From contig NZ_CP074102.1 in the NCBI RefSeq assembly GCF_018310535.1, positions 4,898,001 through 4,962,000 of the forward strand: 64,000 nucleotides of DNA, in the 5' to 3' direction. Made by a program: the position numbers and the translations under genes. The notes beneath the pieces were generated by a model. The model ran no database searches, was not told the DNA's origin, and saw nothing but the letters and a program-made list of their open reading frames with translations. Positions 42,133 through 51,100 of the stretch are shown here, piece by piece. This DNA is from Streptomyces mirabilis. GTDB taxonomy: Bacteria > Actinomycetota > Actinomycetes > Streptomycetales > Streptomycetaceae. Position 1 is the first letter of the stretch, and each line of letters starts with the position of its first letter.

Positions 42133-42618
42133 TCACCGAATGGCCAGCGGCTTGGCATAGCAGAGGCTGAGTTCGTGGAAGCGGTAGTAGCCGAACTTGG
42201 CACAGGGCTCGTAGCCGCTGGAAAGGTACAGGGCGACCGCCTCGGGCTGCTTGGCGCCGGTCTCCAGGACCATGCGGGTGCGGCCGGCCGTGCGGGCGTC
42301 GTTCTCCAGGGCGGCCAGGATGCGGCGGGCGAGGCCGAGACCGCGGGCCTGAGGGGTCACGTACATGCGCTTGAGCTCGGCGTCGCCGTCCGCGTACCCC
42401 TCGTCGTTCCTGTCCTGGCTGCGCCAGCCGCCGGACGCGATCGGGCGGTCCCGCTCGTCGTAGGCGAGGAGGTACAGGCCGAGCGGCGGCTTGAACATCG
42501 ACGCGTCGAGCGGTGTGACGTCGCCCTCATCGCCGTAGCGCTCGGCGTATTCGGCCTGCACCTGGTCGTTGAGCTTGACGGCGTCGGGGTGGTCGTACGG
42601 GACCGGGCGGATACTCAT
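42133..42618 (-). CDS. GNAT N-acetyltransferase
   Basis: A 161-aa single-domain acetyltransferase. The acetyl-CoA motif is LKRMYVTPQARGLGLARRIL and the C-terminal strand region is AVALYLSSGYEPCAKFGYY. The ATG at 42618 (MSIRPVPYD) is chosen; the longer frame enters the divergent promoter region. It is divergent from exonuclease III, with the small palindrome TACATGTA in the 58-bp gap. The substrate is unknown. Confidence 0.85.
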   Translation of the reverse strand: MSIRPVPYDHPDAVKLNDQVQAEYAERYGDEGDVTPLDASMFKPPLGLYLLAYDERDRPIASGGWRSQDRNDEGYADGDAELKRMYVTPQARGLGLARRILAALENDARTAGRTRMVLETGAKQPEAVALYLSSGYEPCAKFGYYRFHELSLCYAKPLAIR

Positions 42619-42676
42619 GCGGTGTATCGTACATGTATGCGCCCTCTGGGTGGAATGGATTAAGTATCGTGCCCGG

Positions 42677-43480
42677 GTGCTGACTGTTACCTCGGTGAAT
42701 GTGAACGGGCTCAGGGCCGCCGCGAAAAAGGGCTTCGTGGAGTGGCTCGCGGAGACCAACGCGGACGTGCTGTGCCTTCAGGAGGTGCGGGCCGAGCCCG
42801 GGCAGCTGCCCGAGGAGGTGCGGGCGCCGGAGGGGTGGCACGTCGTGCACGCCCCCGCGGCCGCCAAGGGGCGTGCGGGCGTCTCCCTGTACACCCGGCG
42901 CGAGCCCGACCGGGTGCGCATCGGGTTCGGGTCCGAGGAGTTCGACTCCAGTGGACGGTACGTCGAGGCCGACCTCCCCGGTGTCACCGTCGCCAGCCTC
43001 TATCTGCCCTCCGGCGAGGTCGGAACCGAACGGCAGGACGAGAAGGTCCGGTTCATGGACGAGTTCCTCGCCCATCTGAAGGAGCTGCGCGAGCGCGCCG
43101 CCGCCGACGGGCGCGAGGTCGTCGTCTGCGGCGACTGGAACATCGCGCACCAGGAGGCCGACCTCAAGAACTGGCGTGCCAACAAGAAGAACTCCGGCTT
43201 CCTGCCCGAGGAGCGCGAGTGGCTGGGGCGGGTCCTGGACGAGGGCGACGGCGGGTACGTCGACGTCGTACGGGCGCTGCACCCGGACGTCGAGGGGCCG
43301 TACTCGTGGTGGTCGTACCGAGGGCGGGCCTTCGACAATGACAGCGGATGGCGCATCGACTACCACGTCTCGACGCCGGGGCTCGCGGGCAAGGCCGTGA
43401 AGGGGTTCGTGGAGCGGGCGGCGACGCACGCGGAGCGCTGGTCCGACCATGCGCCGGTGACGGTCGTCTATGAGCTGTAG
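42677..43480 (+). CDS. xth: Exodeoxyribonuclease III
   Basis: A 267-aa AP endonuclease/3'-exonuclease for base excision repair. The catalytic motifs are in order: TSVNVNGLRAA, LCLQEVR, VVVCGDWNIAH, YVDVVRALHPD and the final WSDHAPVTV. The GTG start at 42677 lacks a ribosome binding site but has TAAGTA 11 bp upstream, so the message may be leaderless. The 3' end overlaps the convergent merR gene by 13 bp. Confidence 0.93.
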   Translation: MLTVTSVNVNGLRAAAKKGFVEWLAETNADVLCLQEVRAEPGQLPEEVRAPEGWHVVHAPAAAKGRAGVSLYTRREPDRVRIGFGSEEFDSSGRYVEADLPGVTVASLYLPSGEVGTERQDEKVRFMDEFLAHLKELRERAAADGREVVVCGDWNIAHQEADLKNWRANKKNSGFLPEEREWLGRVLDEGDGGYVDVVRALHPDVEGPYSWWSYRGRAFDNDSGWRIDYHVSTPGLAGKAVKGFVERAATHAERWSDHAPVTVVYEL

Positions 43481-44118
43481 TCCCGCAGCCGCCGGTCCAG
43501 GGCCATCGACAGCTCCGCCTCGACCACGCTCTTCGCCAGCGGGCGCAGGCGTTTGAGGTCCTCGGTGGTGCGGTTCTCCGTCAGGACGATGCCCGCGAAG
43601 AGGTCGGCGAGGGCGTCGGCGTGGTCGCGGACGCGGCGGGCGGCGGTGAGGACGTCGGCCAGCGGGATGCCCTCGCGGACCAGGGCCGCCGAGACATCGA
43701 GCAGGCGGCGGCTGATGTGGACGATCTCACCCCCGTCGGTGCCGAGATAACCGAGGTCGAGGGCCGCGGCGAGGTTCTCCGGGGTAGCCTGGCCGGCGAA
43801 GACGTCGGCGAGCTCCTCGGGGGAGAGGCGGACGGGGGTCTCCTCGGTGGGCTCGCCCAGACCGAGGAGTTCACCGACGTCACGTCCGTGGTCGAAGGCC
43901 TCGGCCAGCTCCGCGATGCCGCTGAGGGTGTGGCCGCGTTCGAGCAGCGCCGAGATCGTGCGCAGACGGGCCAGGTGCGTGTGGTCGTACCAGGCGATAC
44001 GGCCCTCGCGGCGGGGCGGCGGAATCAGCTTGCGCTCCCGGTAGAAGCGCAGGGTGCGCACGGTGATGCCGGCCTCCTTGGCCAGCTCCTCCATCCGGTA
44101 CTCACGCTTCTCCGCCAC
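43468..44118 (-). CDS. MerR-family transcriptional regulator
   Basis: A 216-aa activator-type regulator. The N-terminal domain is classic MerR (YRMEELAKEAGITVRTLRFY, then RIAWYDHTHLARLRTISALL). The 120-residue C-terminal part is helical and of unknown ligand. It has no cysteine cluster for metals. The GTG at 44118 (VAEKREYRM) follows AGGG. It is divergent from the monooxygenase operon and probably controls it. Palindromes TACCG-T-CGGTA (44137-44147) and GCCAGTG-TT-CACTGGC (44204-44219) lie in the gap. Confidence 0.9.
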   Translation of the reverse strand: MAEKREYRMEELAKEAGITVRTLRFYRERKLIPPPRREGRIAWYDHTHLARLRTISALLERGHTLSGIAELAEAFDHGRDVGELLGLGEPTEETPVRLSPEELADVFAGQATPENLAAALDLGYLGTDGGEIVHISRRLLDVSAALVREGIPLADVLTAARRVRDHADALADLFAGIVLTENRTTEDLKRLRPLAKSVVEAELSMALDRRLRDYSS

Positions 44119-44203
44119 GTGCGAAACCCTACGTCGTACCGTCGGTAACTTTCGTGGTCGCAACCCTACCCATCAGTACGGAGCTGCTCTAGTCTCCCAT
44201 TGC

Positions 44204-44219
44204 GCCAGTGTTCACTGGC
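44204..44219 (+). promoter_or_regulatory. Palindrome upstream of the monooxygenase operon
   Basis: GCCAGTGTTCACTGGC is a perfect 7-TT-7 dyad, 28 bp before the monooxygenase start. A second perfect dyad, TACCGTCGGTA, is at 44137-44147 near the merR start. MerR proteins bind dyads between the -35 and -10 of the gene they control, so the first may be the activator site. No clear -35/-10 pair could be read around it. Confidence 0.5.
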
Positions 44220-44246
44220 AGGGTCGGGCGGCTAGGGAGGCGTGGG

Positions 44247-45830
44247 ATGGTCGGGATGACCGAGCACGAGCATGTGCGCGTCGCGGTGATCGGGTCCGGG
44301 TTCGGCGGTCTGGGGGCCGCGGTGCGGCTGCGCCGCGAAGGGATCACCGACTTCGTCGTCCTGGAACGGGCCGGGAGCGTCGGGGGTACGTGGCGGGACA
44401 ACAGTTACCCGGGGTGCGCCTGTGATGTGCCCTCGCACCTGTACTCGTTCTCGTTCGCGCCCCACCCCGACTGGCCGCGCACCTTCTCGGGGCAGGAGCA
44501 CATCCGGGCCTATCTGGAACACGTCACCGACGTCTTCGGGCTGCGCCCGCATCTGCGCTTCGACTCCGAAGTGAAGATGATGACGTGGGACCGGGAGAAG
44601 TTCCGGTGGGGGATCGAGACCAGCCGTGGCTTCCTCACCGCCGATGTCGTCGTGTCCGCGACCGGGCCGCTCTCCGATCCCAGGATCCCCGGCATACCGG
44701 GGATCGACTCCTTCCCCGGCAAGGTCTTCCACTCGGCCCGCTGGGACCACGACTACGACCTGCGCGGCAAGCGCGTCGCCATGATCGGCACGGGCGCCTC
44801 CGCCATCCAGATCGTGCCCGCCATCCAGCCGGACGTGTCCCGGCTGACCCTCTTCCAGCGCACGCCGCCGTGGGTGATGCCCCGGGTCGACCGGGCCATC
44901 ACCGGCGCCGAACGGTGGCTGCACAAGCAGCTGCCCTTCACCACACAGGCCCGGCGCGGACTGCTGTGGGGGATCAGGGAGCTGCAGGTCCAGGCGTTCA
45001 CGAAGCGGCCGGGCGAGCTGGGCCTCGTCGAGCGGCTGGCCAGGCGGAACATGACGCGGGCCGTCCAGGATCCGGCGCTGCGGGCCAAGTTGACCCCCGA
45101 CTACCGGATCGGGTGCAAGCGGATCCTGCTCTCCAACACCTACTATCCGGCGCTCACCCGGTCCAACGTCGACGTCGTGGCCTCCGGGCTCGCCAAGATC
45201 GACGGCTCCACGCTCGTCGCCGCCGACGGCAGCACGGCCGAGGTCGACGCGATCATCTTCGGTACGGGCTTCCACGTCACCGACATGCCGATCGCGGACC
45301 GCGTCGTCGGAGCGGAGGGCAGGACGCTCGCGGAGGCGTGGCGCGGCGGCATGAAGTCGCTGCGCGGGGCCACCGCGGCCGGGTTCCCCAACTGGATGAC
45401 GATCATCGGCCCGAACACCGGGCTCGGGAACTCCAGCATGATCCTCATGATCGAGTCCCAGCTGAACTACATGGCCGACTACATGCGGCAGCTGGACGTC
45501 CTGGGCGGACGCGCGGCTCTCGACGCCCGCCCCGACGCCGTGGAGGGCTGGAACGACAGGGTCCAGGAGCGGATGCTGCGCACCGTGTGGAACACCGGCG
45601 GCTGCACCAGCTGGTACCTCGACGCGAACGGCCGCAACACCACCATCTGGCCCGGCACGACGACCGAGTTCCGTAGCGCCACCCGGCGGGTGGACCTGGG
45701 AGAGTACGAGGTGCTGCGCGCCCCCAAGCCGAGCGTCCCCGAGCCGAGCGCAACCGAGCCGAGCACAACCGAGTCGCGCACCAAGAACTCCGGCACAAAG
45801 GGCACCAAGAAGGTGGAGGCGGGAGCGTGA
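44247..45830 (+). CDS. Baeyer-Villiger-type flavin monooxygenase
   Basis: A 527-aa FAD/NADPH monooxygenase. The FAD site is VIGSGFGGLGAA, the second Rossmann motif is MIGTGASAIQIVP, and between them lies FPGKVFHSARWDHD, a full match to the type I BVMO fingerprint FxGxxxHxxxW. It should insert oxygen next to a ketone to give an ester or lactone. The ATG at 44247 has GGGAGG 6 nt upstream. The last 45 residues are a Pro/Ser/Thr/Glu tail. It overlaps the hydrolase gene by 4 bp. Confidence 0.92.
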   Translation: MVGMTEHEHVRVAVIGSGFGGLGAAVRLRREGITDFVVLERAGSVGGTWRDNSYPGCACDVPSHLYSFSFAPHPDWPRTFSGQEHIRAYLEHVTDVFGLRPHLRFDSEVKMMTWDREKFRWGIETSRGFLTADVVVSATGPLSDPRIPGIPGIDSFPGKVFHSARWDHDYDLRGKRVAMIGTGASAIQIVPAIQPDVSRLTLFQRTPPWVMPRVDRAITGAERWLHKQLPFTTQARRGLLWGIRELQVQAFTKRPGELGLVERLARRNMTRAVQDPALRAKLTPDYRIGCKRILLSNTYYPALTRSNVDVVASGLAKIDGSTLVAADGSTAEVDAIIFGTGFHVTDMPIADRVVGAEGRTLAEAWRGGMKSLRGATAAGFPNWMTIIGPNTGLGNSSMILMIESQLNYMADYMRQLDVLGGRAALDARPDAVEGWNDRVQERMLRTVWNTGGCTSWYLDANGRNTTIWPGTTTEFRSATRRVDLGEYEVLRAPKPSVPEPSATEPSTTESRTKNSGTKGTKKVEAGA

Positions 45831-46756
45831 GCCGACTGACTCATGTGGAGCACGGGGCGTACGCGCCGCCCGCGCCCGCGCGCGAACTGACCGCCGTCTC
45901 CGCCGACGGCGCCCGGTTGCACGTGGAGGTGCACGGACCCGAGGACAATCCGGCCGCGCCCATCGTCGTCCTCGCGCACGGCTGGACCTGTTCGACCGCC
46001 TTCTGGGCGGCGCAGATACGGGATCTCGCCGTCGACCACCGGGTGATCGCCTACGACCAGCGCGGGCACGGACGCAGTCCCGTGAGCGAGACGTGCACCG
46101 CGGACGCGCTCGCCGACGACCTGGAAGCCGTGCTCGGGGCCACGCTCGCGCCCGGCGAGAAGGCCGTGCTCGTCGGGCACTCCATGGGTGGGATGACGCT
46201 GATGGCCGCCTCGGCGCGGCCGCGATTCCGGGAGCACGCGGTGGCGGCTCTGCTGTGCAGCACGGGCAGTTCGCGGCTGGTGGCCGAGGCGCGGGTGGTG
46301 CCGATGCCGGCCGGATGGCTGCGGACCCGGGTGACCAAGAGGATCCTCGGGTCGGCCGCGCCGCTCGGGCCCGTCACACCGGTCGCCCGGCGGATCCTCA
46401 AGTACGCGACCATGGGCGCCGGTTCGTCACCGGGCATGGTGGAGGCGTGCGCGCGGATCGTGCACGCCTGTCCGCGCAAGGTGCGGCACGCCTGGTCGAA
46501 GGTGCTCGACCTGCTCGATCTCGACCACGGCGTACGGGCGTTGGCGGTGCCGACGGCCGTGGTGGTGGGTACGGCGGACCGGCTGACGCCCGTGGTGCAC
46601 GCGCGCGCCCTGGTCGCGACCCTGCCGAACTGTGTCGGCATCACCGAGCTGACCGGGCTCGGGCACATGACACCGGTGGAGGCGCCGGAACTGGTCACCG
46701 CCCGCATACGCGAACTCGTCTCCACCTACGCAGAGATCAAGGAGGGCAGCGCATGA
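45827..46756 (+). CDS. Alpha/beta hydrolase
   Basis: A 309-aa hydrolase. The oxyanion region VVLAHGWTCSTAFW, the nucleophile elbow VGHSMGGMTLMA, the acid in VVVGTADRLTPV and the His in TGLGHMTPVEAPE complete the triad. It overlaps both the upstream monooxygenase (GTGA) and the downstream reductase (ATGA), so it is part of one translationally coupled operon. Ester or lactone hydrolysis after Baeyer-Villiger oxidation is the likely role. Confidence 0.9.
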   Translation: MSRLTHVEHGAYAPPAPARELTAVSADGARLHVEVHGPEDNPAAPIVVLAHGWTCSTAFWAAQIRDLAVDHRVIAYDQRGHGRSPVSETCTADALADDLEAVLGATLAPGEKAVLVGHSMGGMTLMAASARPRFREHAVAALLCSTGSSRLVAEARVVPMPAGWLRTRVTKRILGSAAPLGPVTPVARRILKYATMGAGSSPGMVEACARIVHACPRKVRHAWSKVLDLLDLDHGVRALAVPTAVVVGTADRLTPVVHARALVATLPNCVGITELTGLGHMTPVEAPELVTARIRELVSTYAEIKEGSA

Positions 46757-47637
46757 CCAAGGTGAGCCTGGAAGGGCAGGTCGCGGTTGTCACGGGGGCC
46801 GCGCGGGGCGTCGGCGAACTCCTCGCCCGCAAGCTCTCCGCGCGCGGTGCCAAGGTCGCGCTGGTCGGCCTGGAGCCGGACGCGCTCAAGCAGGTCTCGG
46901 ACCGGCTGCACGGCGAAAGCGGCTTCTGGTACGCCGATGTCACCGACCATGAGGCGATGGCCCAGGTCGCGGCCGAGGTGAAGGAACGGTTCGGGAAGGT
47001 CGACATCGTCGTCGCCAACGCCGGTGTGGCGAACGGCGGTCCCTTCGTCGAGTCCGATCCCGTCGCCTGGCGGCGGGTCATCGAGGTCAACCTCATCGGA
47101 TCGGCGGTCACCGCGCGGGCGTTCCTGCCCGTGCTGATGGAGAGCCGGGGGTATCTGCTCCAGATCGCCTCGCTCGCGGCCATCACCCCGGCGCCGATGA
47201 TGACGGCGTACTGCGCGTCCAAGTCGGGCGTGGAGGCGTACGCGCACAGTCTGCGCGCCGAGGTCGGCCACAAGGGCGTACGGGTCGGGGTCGGTTACCT
47301 GTCCTGGACCGACACCGACATGGTGCGCGGAGCCGATCAGGACGAGGTGATGCGGGAGTTGAGGCAGCGGCTGCCGTGGCCGTCCAACAAGACGTATCCG
47401 CTGGGGCCGGCCGTCGACCGTATCGTCGCGGGGATCGAGCGGCGGTCCAGTCATGTGTACGCACAGTGGTGGCTGCGCGGGATGCAGGGCGTCCGGGGCT
47501 ACCTCCCCGGGATCATCGGGGCGGTCGGACAGCGGGAGATGCGGCGGTTCGAGCCGCGGCTCAAGGGCGTGGGTACGGGGCTCGTGGGTGCCGGAGGGGC
47601 GGCCGACGAGCAGCGCCAACAGGGAATATCACCGTGA
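46753..47637 (+). CDS. Short-chain dehydrogenase/reductase
   Basis: A 294-aa classical SDR. The cofactor motif is VVTGAARGVGELLARKL, followed by the structural NAG (VVANAGVANGG) and the catalytic set with Ser in LLQIASLAAI and Tyr/Lys in TAYCASKSG. It lacks the usual Arg pair after TGAA that would settle NADP preference. The 60-residue C-terminal extension is unusual. It would interconvert alcohol and ketone before the monooxygenase step. Confidence 0.9.
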   Translation: MTKVSLEGQVAVVTGAARGVGELLARKLSARGAKVALVGLEPDALKQVSDRLHGESGFWYADVTDHEAMAQVAAEVKERFGKVDIVVANAGVANGGPFVESDPVAWRRVIEVNLIGSAVTARAFLPVLMESRGYLLQIASLAAITPAPMMTAYCASKSGVEAYAHSLRAEVGHKGVRVGVGYLSWTDTDMVRGADQDEVMRELRQRLPWPSNKTYPLGPAVDRIVAGIERRSSHVYAQWWLRGMQGVRGYLPGIIGAVGQREMRRFEPRLKGVGTGLVGAGGAADEQRQQGISP

Positions 47638-47723
47638 GTAGCTGATCGAAATGCGTGCGTAGTCGGCGCGTGTCAGTCTGGTCGAGCCCGATCCCCCTCA
47701 CCCACAAATGGGAGTGAAACCTC

Positions 47724-47963
47724 ATGGGCAAGAAGGACCAGATGCAGAACAAGGCCGAGCAGATGAAGCAGCAGGGCAAGAAGAAGATGGGCCAGGACAC
47801 GGGCCACGAGAAGGCCCGTCCCGGCGAGCACTCCCCGCAGCCGGGTGCGCGTACCCCGCAGACGGGCGAGCGTTCCCCGCAGAGGGGCGACCGGTCGATC
47901 CCGGAGGCCGAGCGCCTGCAGCGTGAGGCGAAGGACCGGCTCGACCAGGACTACGACGTCTGA
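47724..47963 (+). CDS. Small hydrophilic CsbD-like protein
   Basis: A 79-aa highly charged protein. The first 25 residues (KDQMQNKAEQMKQQGKKKMG) resemble the start of CsbD stress proteins, while the rest is a low-complexity run of four PG/ERSPQ-type repeats (EHSPQPGARTPQTGERSPQ). No Cys or hydrophobic core is present, so it is probably disordered. GGGAG precedes the ATG. It may be stress induced, but the link to CsbD is weak. Confidence 0.65.
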   Translation: MGKKDQMQNKAEQMKQQGKKKMGQDTGHEKARPGEHSPQPGARTPQTGERSPQRGDRSIPEAERLQREAKDRLDQDYDV

Positions 47964-47993
47964 CGGTTCGCTGCGCCGGCTTAGGCCGGAGTT

Positions 47994-48026
47994 GTGGGGC
48001 GCCCCTGATTGTTGGGGGCGCCCCAC
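47994..48026 (+). terminator. Terminator between convergent genes
   Basis: A perfect 12-bp stem, GTGGGGCGCCCC (47994-48005) with GGGGCGCCCCAC (48015-48026), is followed by GCTTTTGG. It ends the small gene and lies about 100 bp from the stop of the convergent protease gene. Confidence 0.85.
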
Positions 48027-48123
48027 GCTTTTGGTTGGCGTCGGGGGGTGCGTTGTCGGGTGCGGGTTCGATGTGGCTGGGCGCGCAGTTCCCCGCGCCC
48101 CTTCAGGGCGCTTGCCCCTGCCC

Positions 48124-51100
48124 CTATTGAGATCTCGGGGGGAGTTTTGGTCTTGATCTGTCGGGGGGGTTTGTGTAGTCGGGTGGGGAGGCCGCGTGGT
48201 GGGTGGTCAGGAGGTCGAGGGCCAGTTGGATGGCGGTGTCCATTTCGGTGTGGTGGCCCTCCGCCCAGTCCAGGGGGGTGCGCAGGACCGCCAGGTCCGG
48301 GGCGACGCCCTGGTTCTCGACGGACCAGCCGTACGCGTCGAACCAGGCCGCGTTCATCGGCACCGTGATCACCGTGCCGTCGCCGAGGCGGTGGCGGCCG
48401 GTCATGCCGACGACTCCGCCCCAGGTGCGCTGGCCGACGACCGGCCCGAGCTTCAGCAGTTTGAACGCGGCGGTGATCATGTCGCCGTCGGAGGCGGTCG
48501 CCTCGTCGGCGAGGGCGACGATCGGGCCGCGCGGGGCGTTCGAGGCGTACGACACCGGCTGGGCGTTGCGTGTCAGGTCCCAGCCGAGGATCGTGCGGGT
48601 GAGCTTCTCCACGACGAGTTCGCTGATGTGGCCGCCCGCGTTGCCGCGTACGTCGACGATCAGCGCGGGGCGCGAGACTTCCAGGCGCAGGTCGCGGTTG
48701 AACTGGGCCCAGCCCGAGCCGCCCATGTCGGGGATGTGGAGGTAGCCGCACCGGCCCCCGCTCAACTCCCGGACGACCTCGCGGCGTTTGGCCACCCAGT
48801 CCTGGTAGCGCAGGGGGCGCTCGTCGATCAGCGGGACGACGGCCACCCGGCGTGAGTGCCCCTCGCCCGCCGCCGGGATGAACGTGAGCTCCACCGTCGT
48901 ACCGCCCGCGCCCGCGAGCAGGGGGTAGGGGCCGGTGACCGGGTCGACCGGGCGGCCGTCGACGTGGGTGAGGACCGCGCCCTCGCGGATGCCGGTGCCG
49001 GCGAGCGGTGAGCGGGCCTTGGAGTCGGAGGAGTCGCCGGGGAGGATCCGCTTCAGCATCCAGCTGCCGTCGCGGCGGACGAAGTTGGCGCCGAGCAGGC
49101 CCTGCCAGCGCTGGTAGTGGGCCGGGCCCTCGTTGCGGCGGGCGGCGGCGACGTACGCGTGGGAGGTGCCGAGTTCGCCGAGGACCTCGCGCAGGAGGTC
49201 GGCGAAGTCGTCGGGGGAGGCGATTCGTTCGACCAGCGGGCGGTACTGGGCGAGCACACCGTCCCAGTCGATGCCGCACATGTGGGGTTCCCAGAAGTAG
49301 GCGCGGGTGAGGCGGCCCGCCTCCGCGTAGGCCTGGCGCCACTCGGCGGGCGGGTCCACCTCGTGGATGATGCGCCGCAGGTCGATCCAGACCGTCGAGT
49401 CGGAGTCACCGACCTCGGTCGAGGGGACCGCTCGCAGGTCGCCCTCGTCCACGACGACCAGCCGGGAGCCGTCGCCGCTGACCGCGAACCAGTCCAGGTG
49501 CTGGACGAGTTCGGACTTCTTCGCCTTGCTGATGTTGAAGAACTCCAGCGTCGGCCGCCCGGAGGTGTCGTCGGGGTTGACGAAGGTCTCGCCGAGGGCG
49601 CCCGAGATCGGCCAGCGCAGCCAGACCAGGCCGCCGCCCGCGACCGGGTGCAGCGCCGAGTACTTGGAGGCGGTGACCGGGAAGGGGGTCACCCGGCTCT
49701 CCAGGCCTTCCAGTTCGACGCTCACCGCGCCGTCCGCGCTCTCGTCCTCGATCGGGTCAAGGCCCCCGGCGACGGGCCGCCCGTCGGGGTTGAGCGCGAA
49801 GGGGGAAGGGGTGGCGGAGGACAGGGGGACGAGGTAGGGGCGGCAGCCGAGCGGGAAGGAGAGGTCGCCGGTGTGGACGTCGTACACCGGGTCGAAGCCG
49901 CGCCAGGAGAGGAAGGCGAGGTAGCGGCCGTCGCGGGTGAAGACGGGGTTCTCGTCCTCGAAGCGGCCGTTGGTGACGTCGGCGATGAGCCGGTCCTTTA
50001 TGCGCGCGATCTTGATCTGGCGCAGGGAGCGGCCGATCCCCGGGTGCGACCAGGTCAGCCAGGCCCCGTCCGGGGAGAAGGCGAGGTCCCGGACCGGCCC
50101 GTTGATCGAGGTGATCAGCTCGGTGACCTCTCCTCCCTCGGGCTCGGTCGGTGAGGAGTCCTCGGACTCCGTCCGGGAGGCTCCCTCGGCCTCGGTCGGT
50201 GAGGTGTCGCCGGGCTCCGTCCGGGAGGCTTCCTCGGACCCCGTCTGCGAGGTGCCCTCGGACTCTGTCCGTGAGGTGTCCTCGGACTCCGGCTCTGAGG
50301 TGCTGTCGGGCTCTGTCACGGAGGCTTCCGCGGGCTCCGTCGGGGACGTGGACGTGGTCCCCGACTCCTCCGTCGCGTCGAGGATCAGCAGTCGTCCGTC
50401 GTTCGAGGCGATCGCGAGGCGTTCGCCCTGCGGGTCGGAGACCATCTCCAGCACGCGCCCCAGTTCGCCGGAGGCAAGGCGGCGCGGCTCGCGCTGGCCG
50501 GAGGCCCGGGGGAGGAAGGCGATCTCGACGGCGTCCTCGCCGTCCGCGTCGGTGACGTAGGCGATCCGGCCGCCGGAGCCGAGCATCTCGGGGAGCCGGA
50601 CGCGTACGCCGGGGGTGTCCGCGATGGTGCGCGCGGGGCCGTCTCGGTGGGTGAGCCAGTGCAGGCTGCCGCGTACGACGACGGCGCTGGCCCGGCCCGT
50701 CTCGTCGACCGAGATGCCGTCCACGTGCTGCGCCGCGGGCACCTGGTAGGTACGGCGTCCCGCGCGCGGACCGCCGAGGCGGACGTCGAGGCGGCGCGGG
50801 ACCGAGTCCGGGGACAGGTCGTCGACGATCCACAGGTCCCCGGCGCACTGGTAGACGACCCGGGTGCCGTCGCTGGAGGCGTGCCGGGCGTAGAAGGCGT
50901 CATGGTCGGTGTGGCGGCGCAGTTCGCCACCGTCGTACGCGCACGAGTACAGGTTTCCGATGCCCTCGTGGTCGGAGAGGAAGGCGATACGGCCGCCGAC
51001 GAACATGGGGGAGTCGAGGTGGCCGTCGAGGTCGGCGAGCAGTCGCCGTCCGTGCAGCCAGAGCCGGCCGGTGGCGCCGCCCCGGTAGCGCTTCCAGGCG

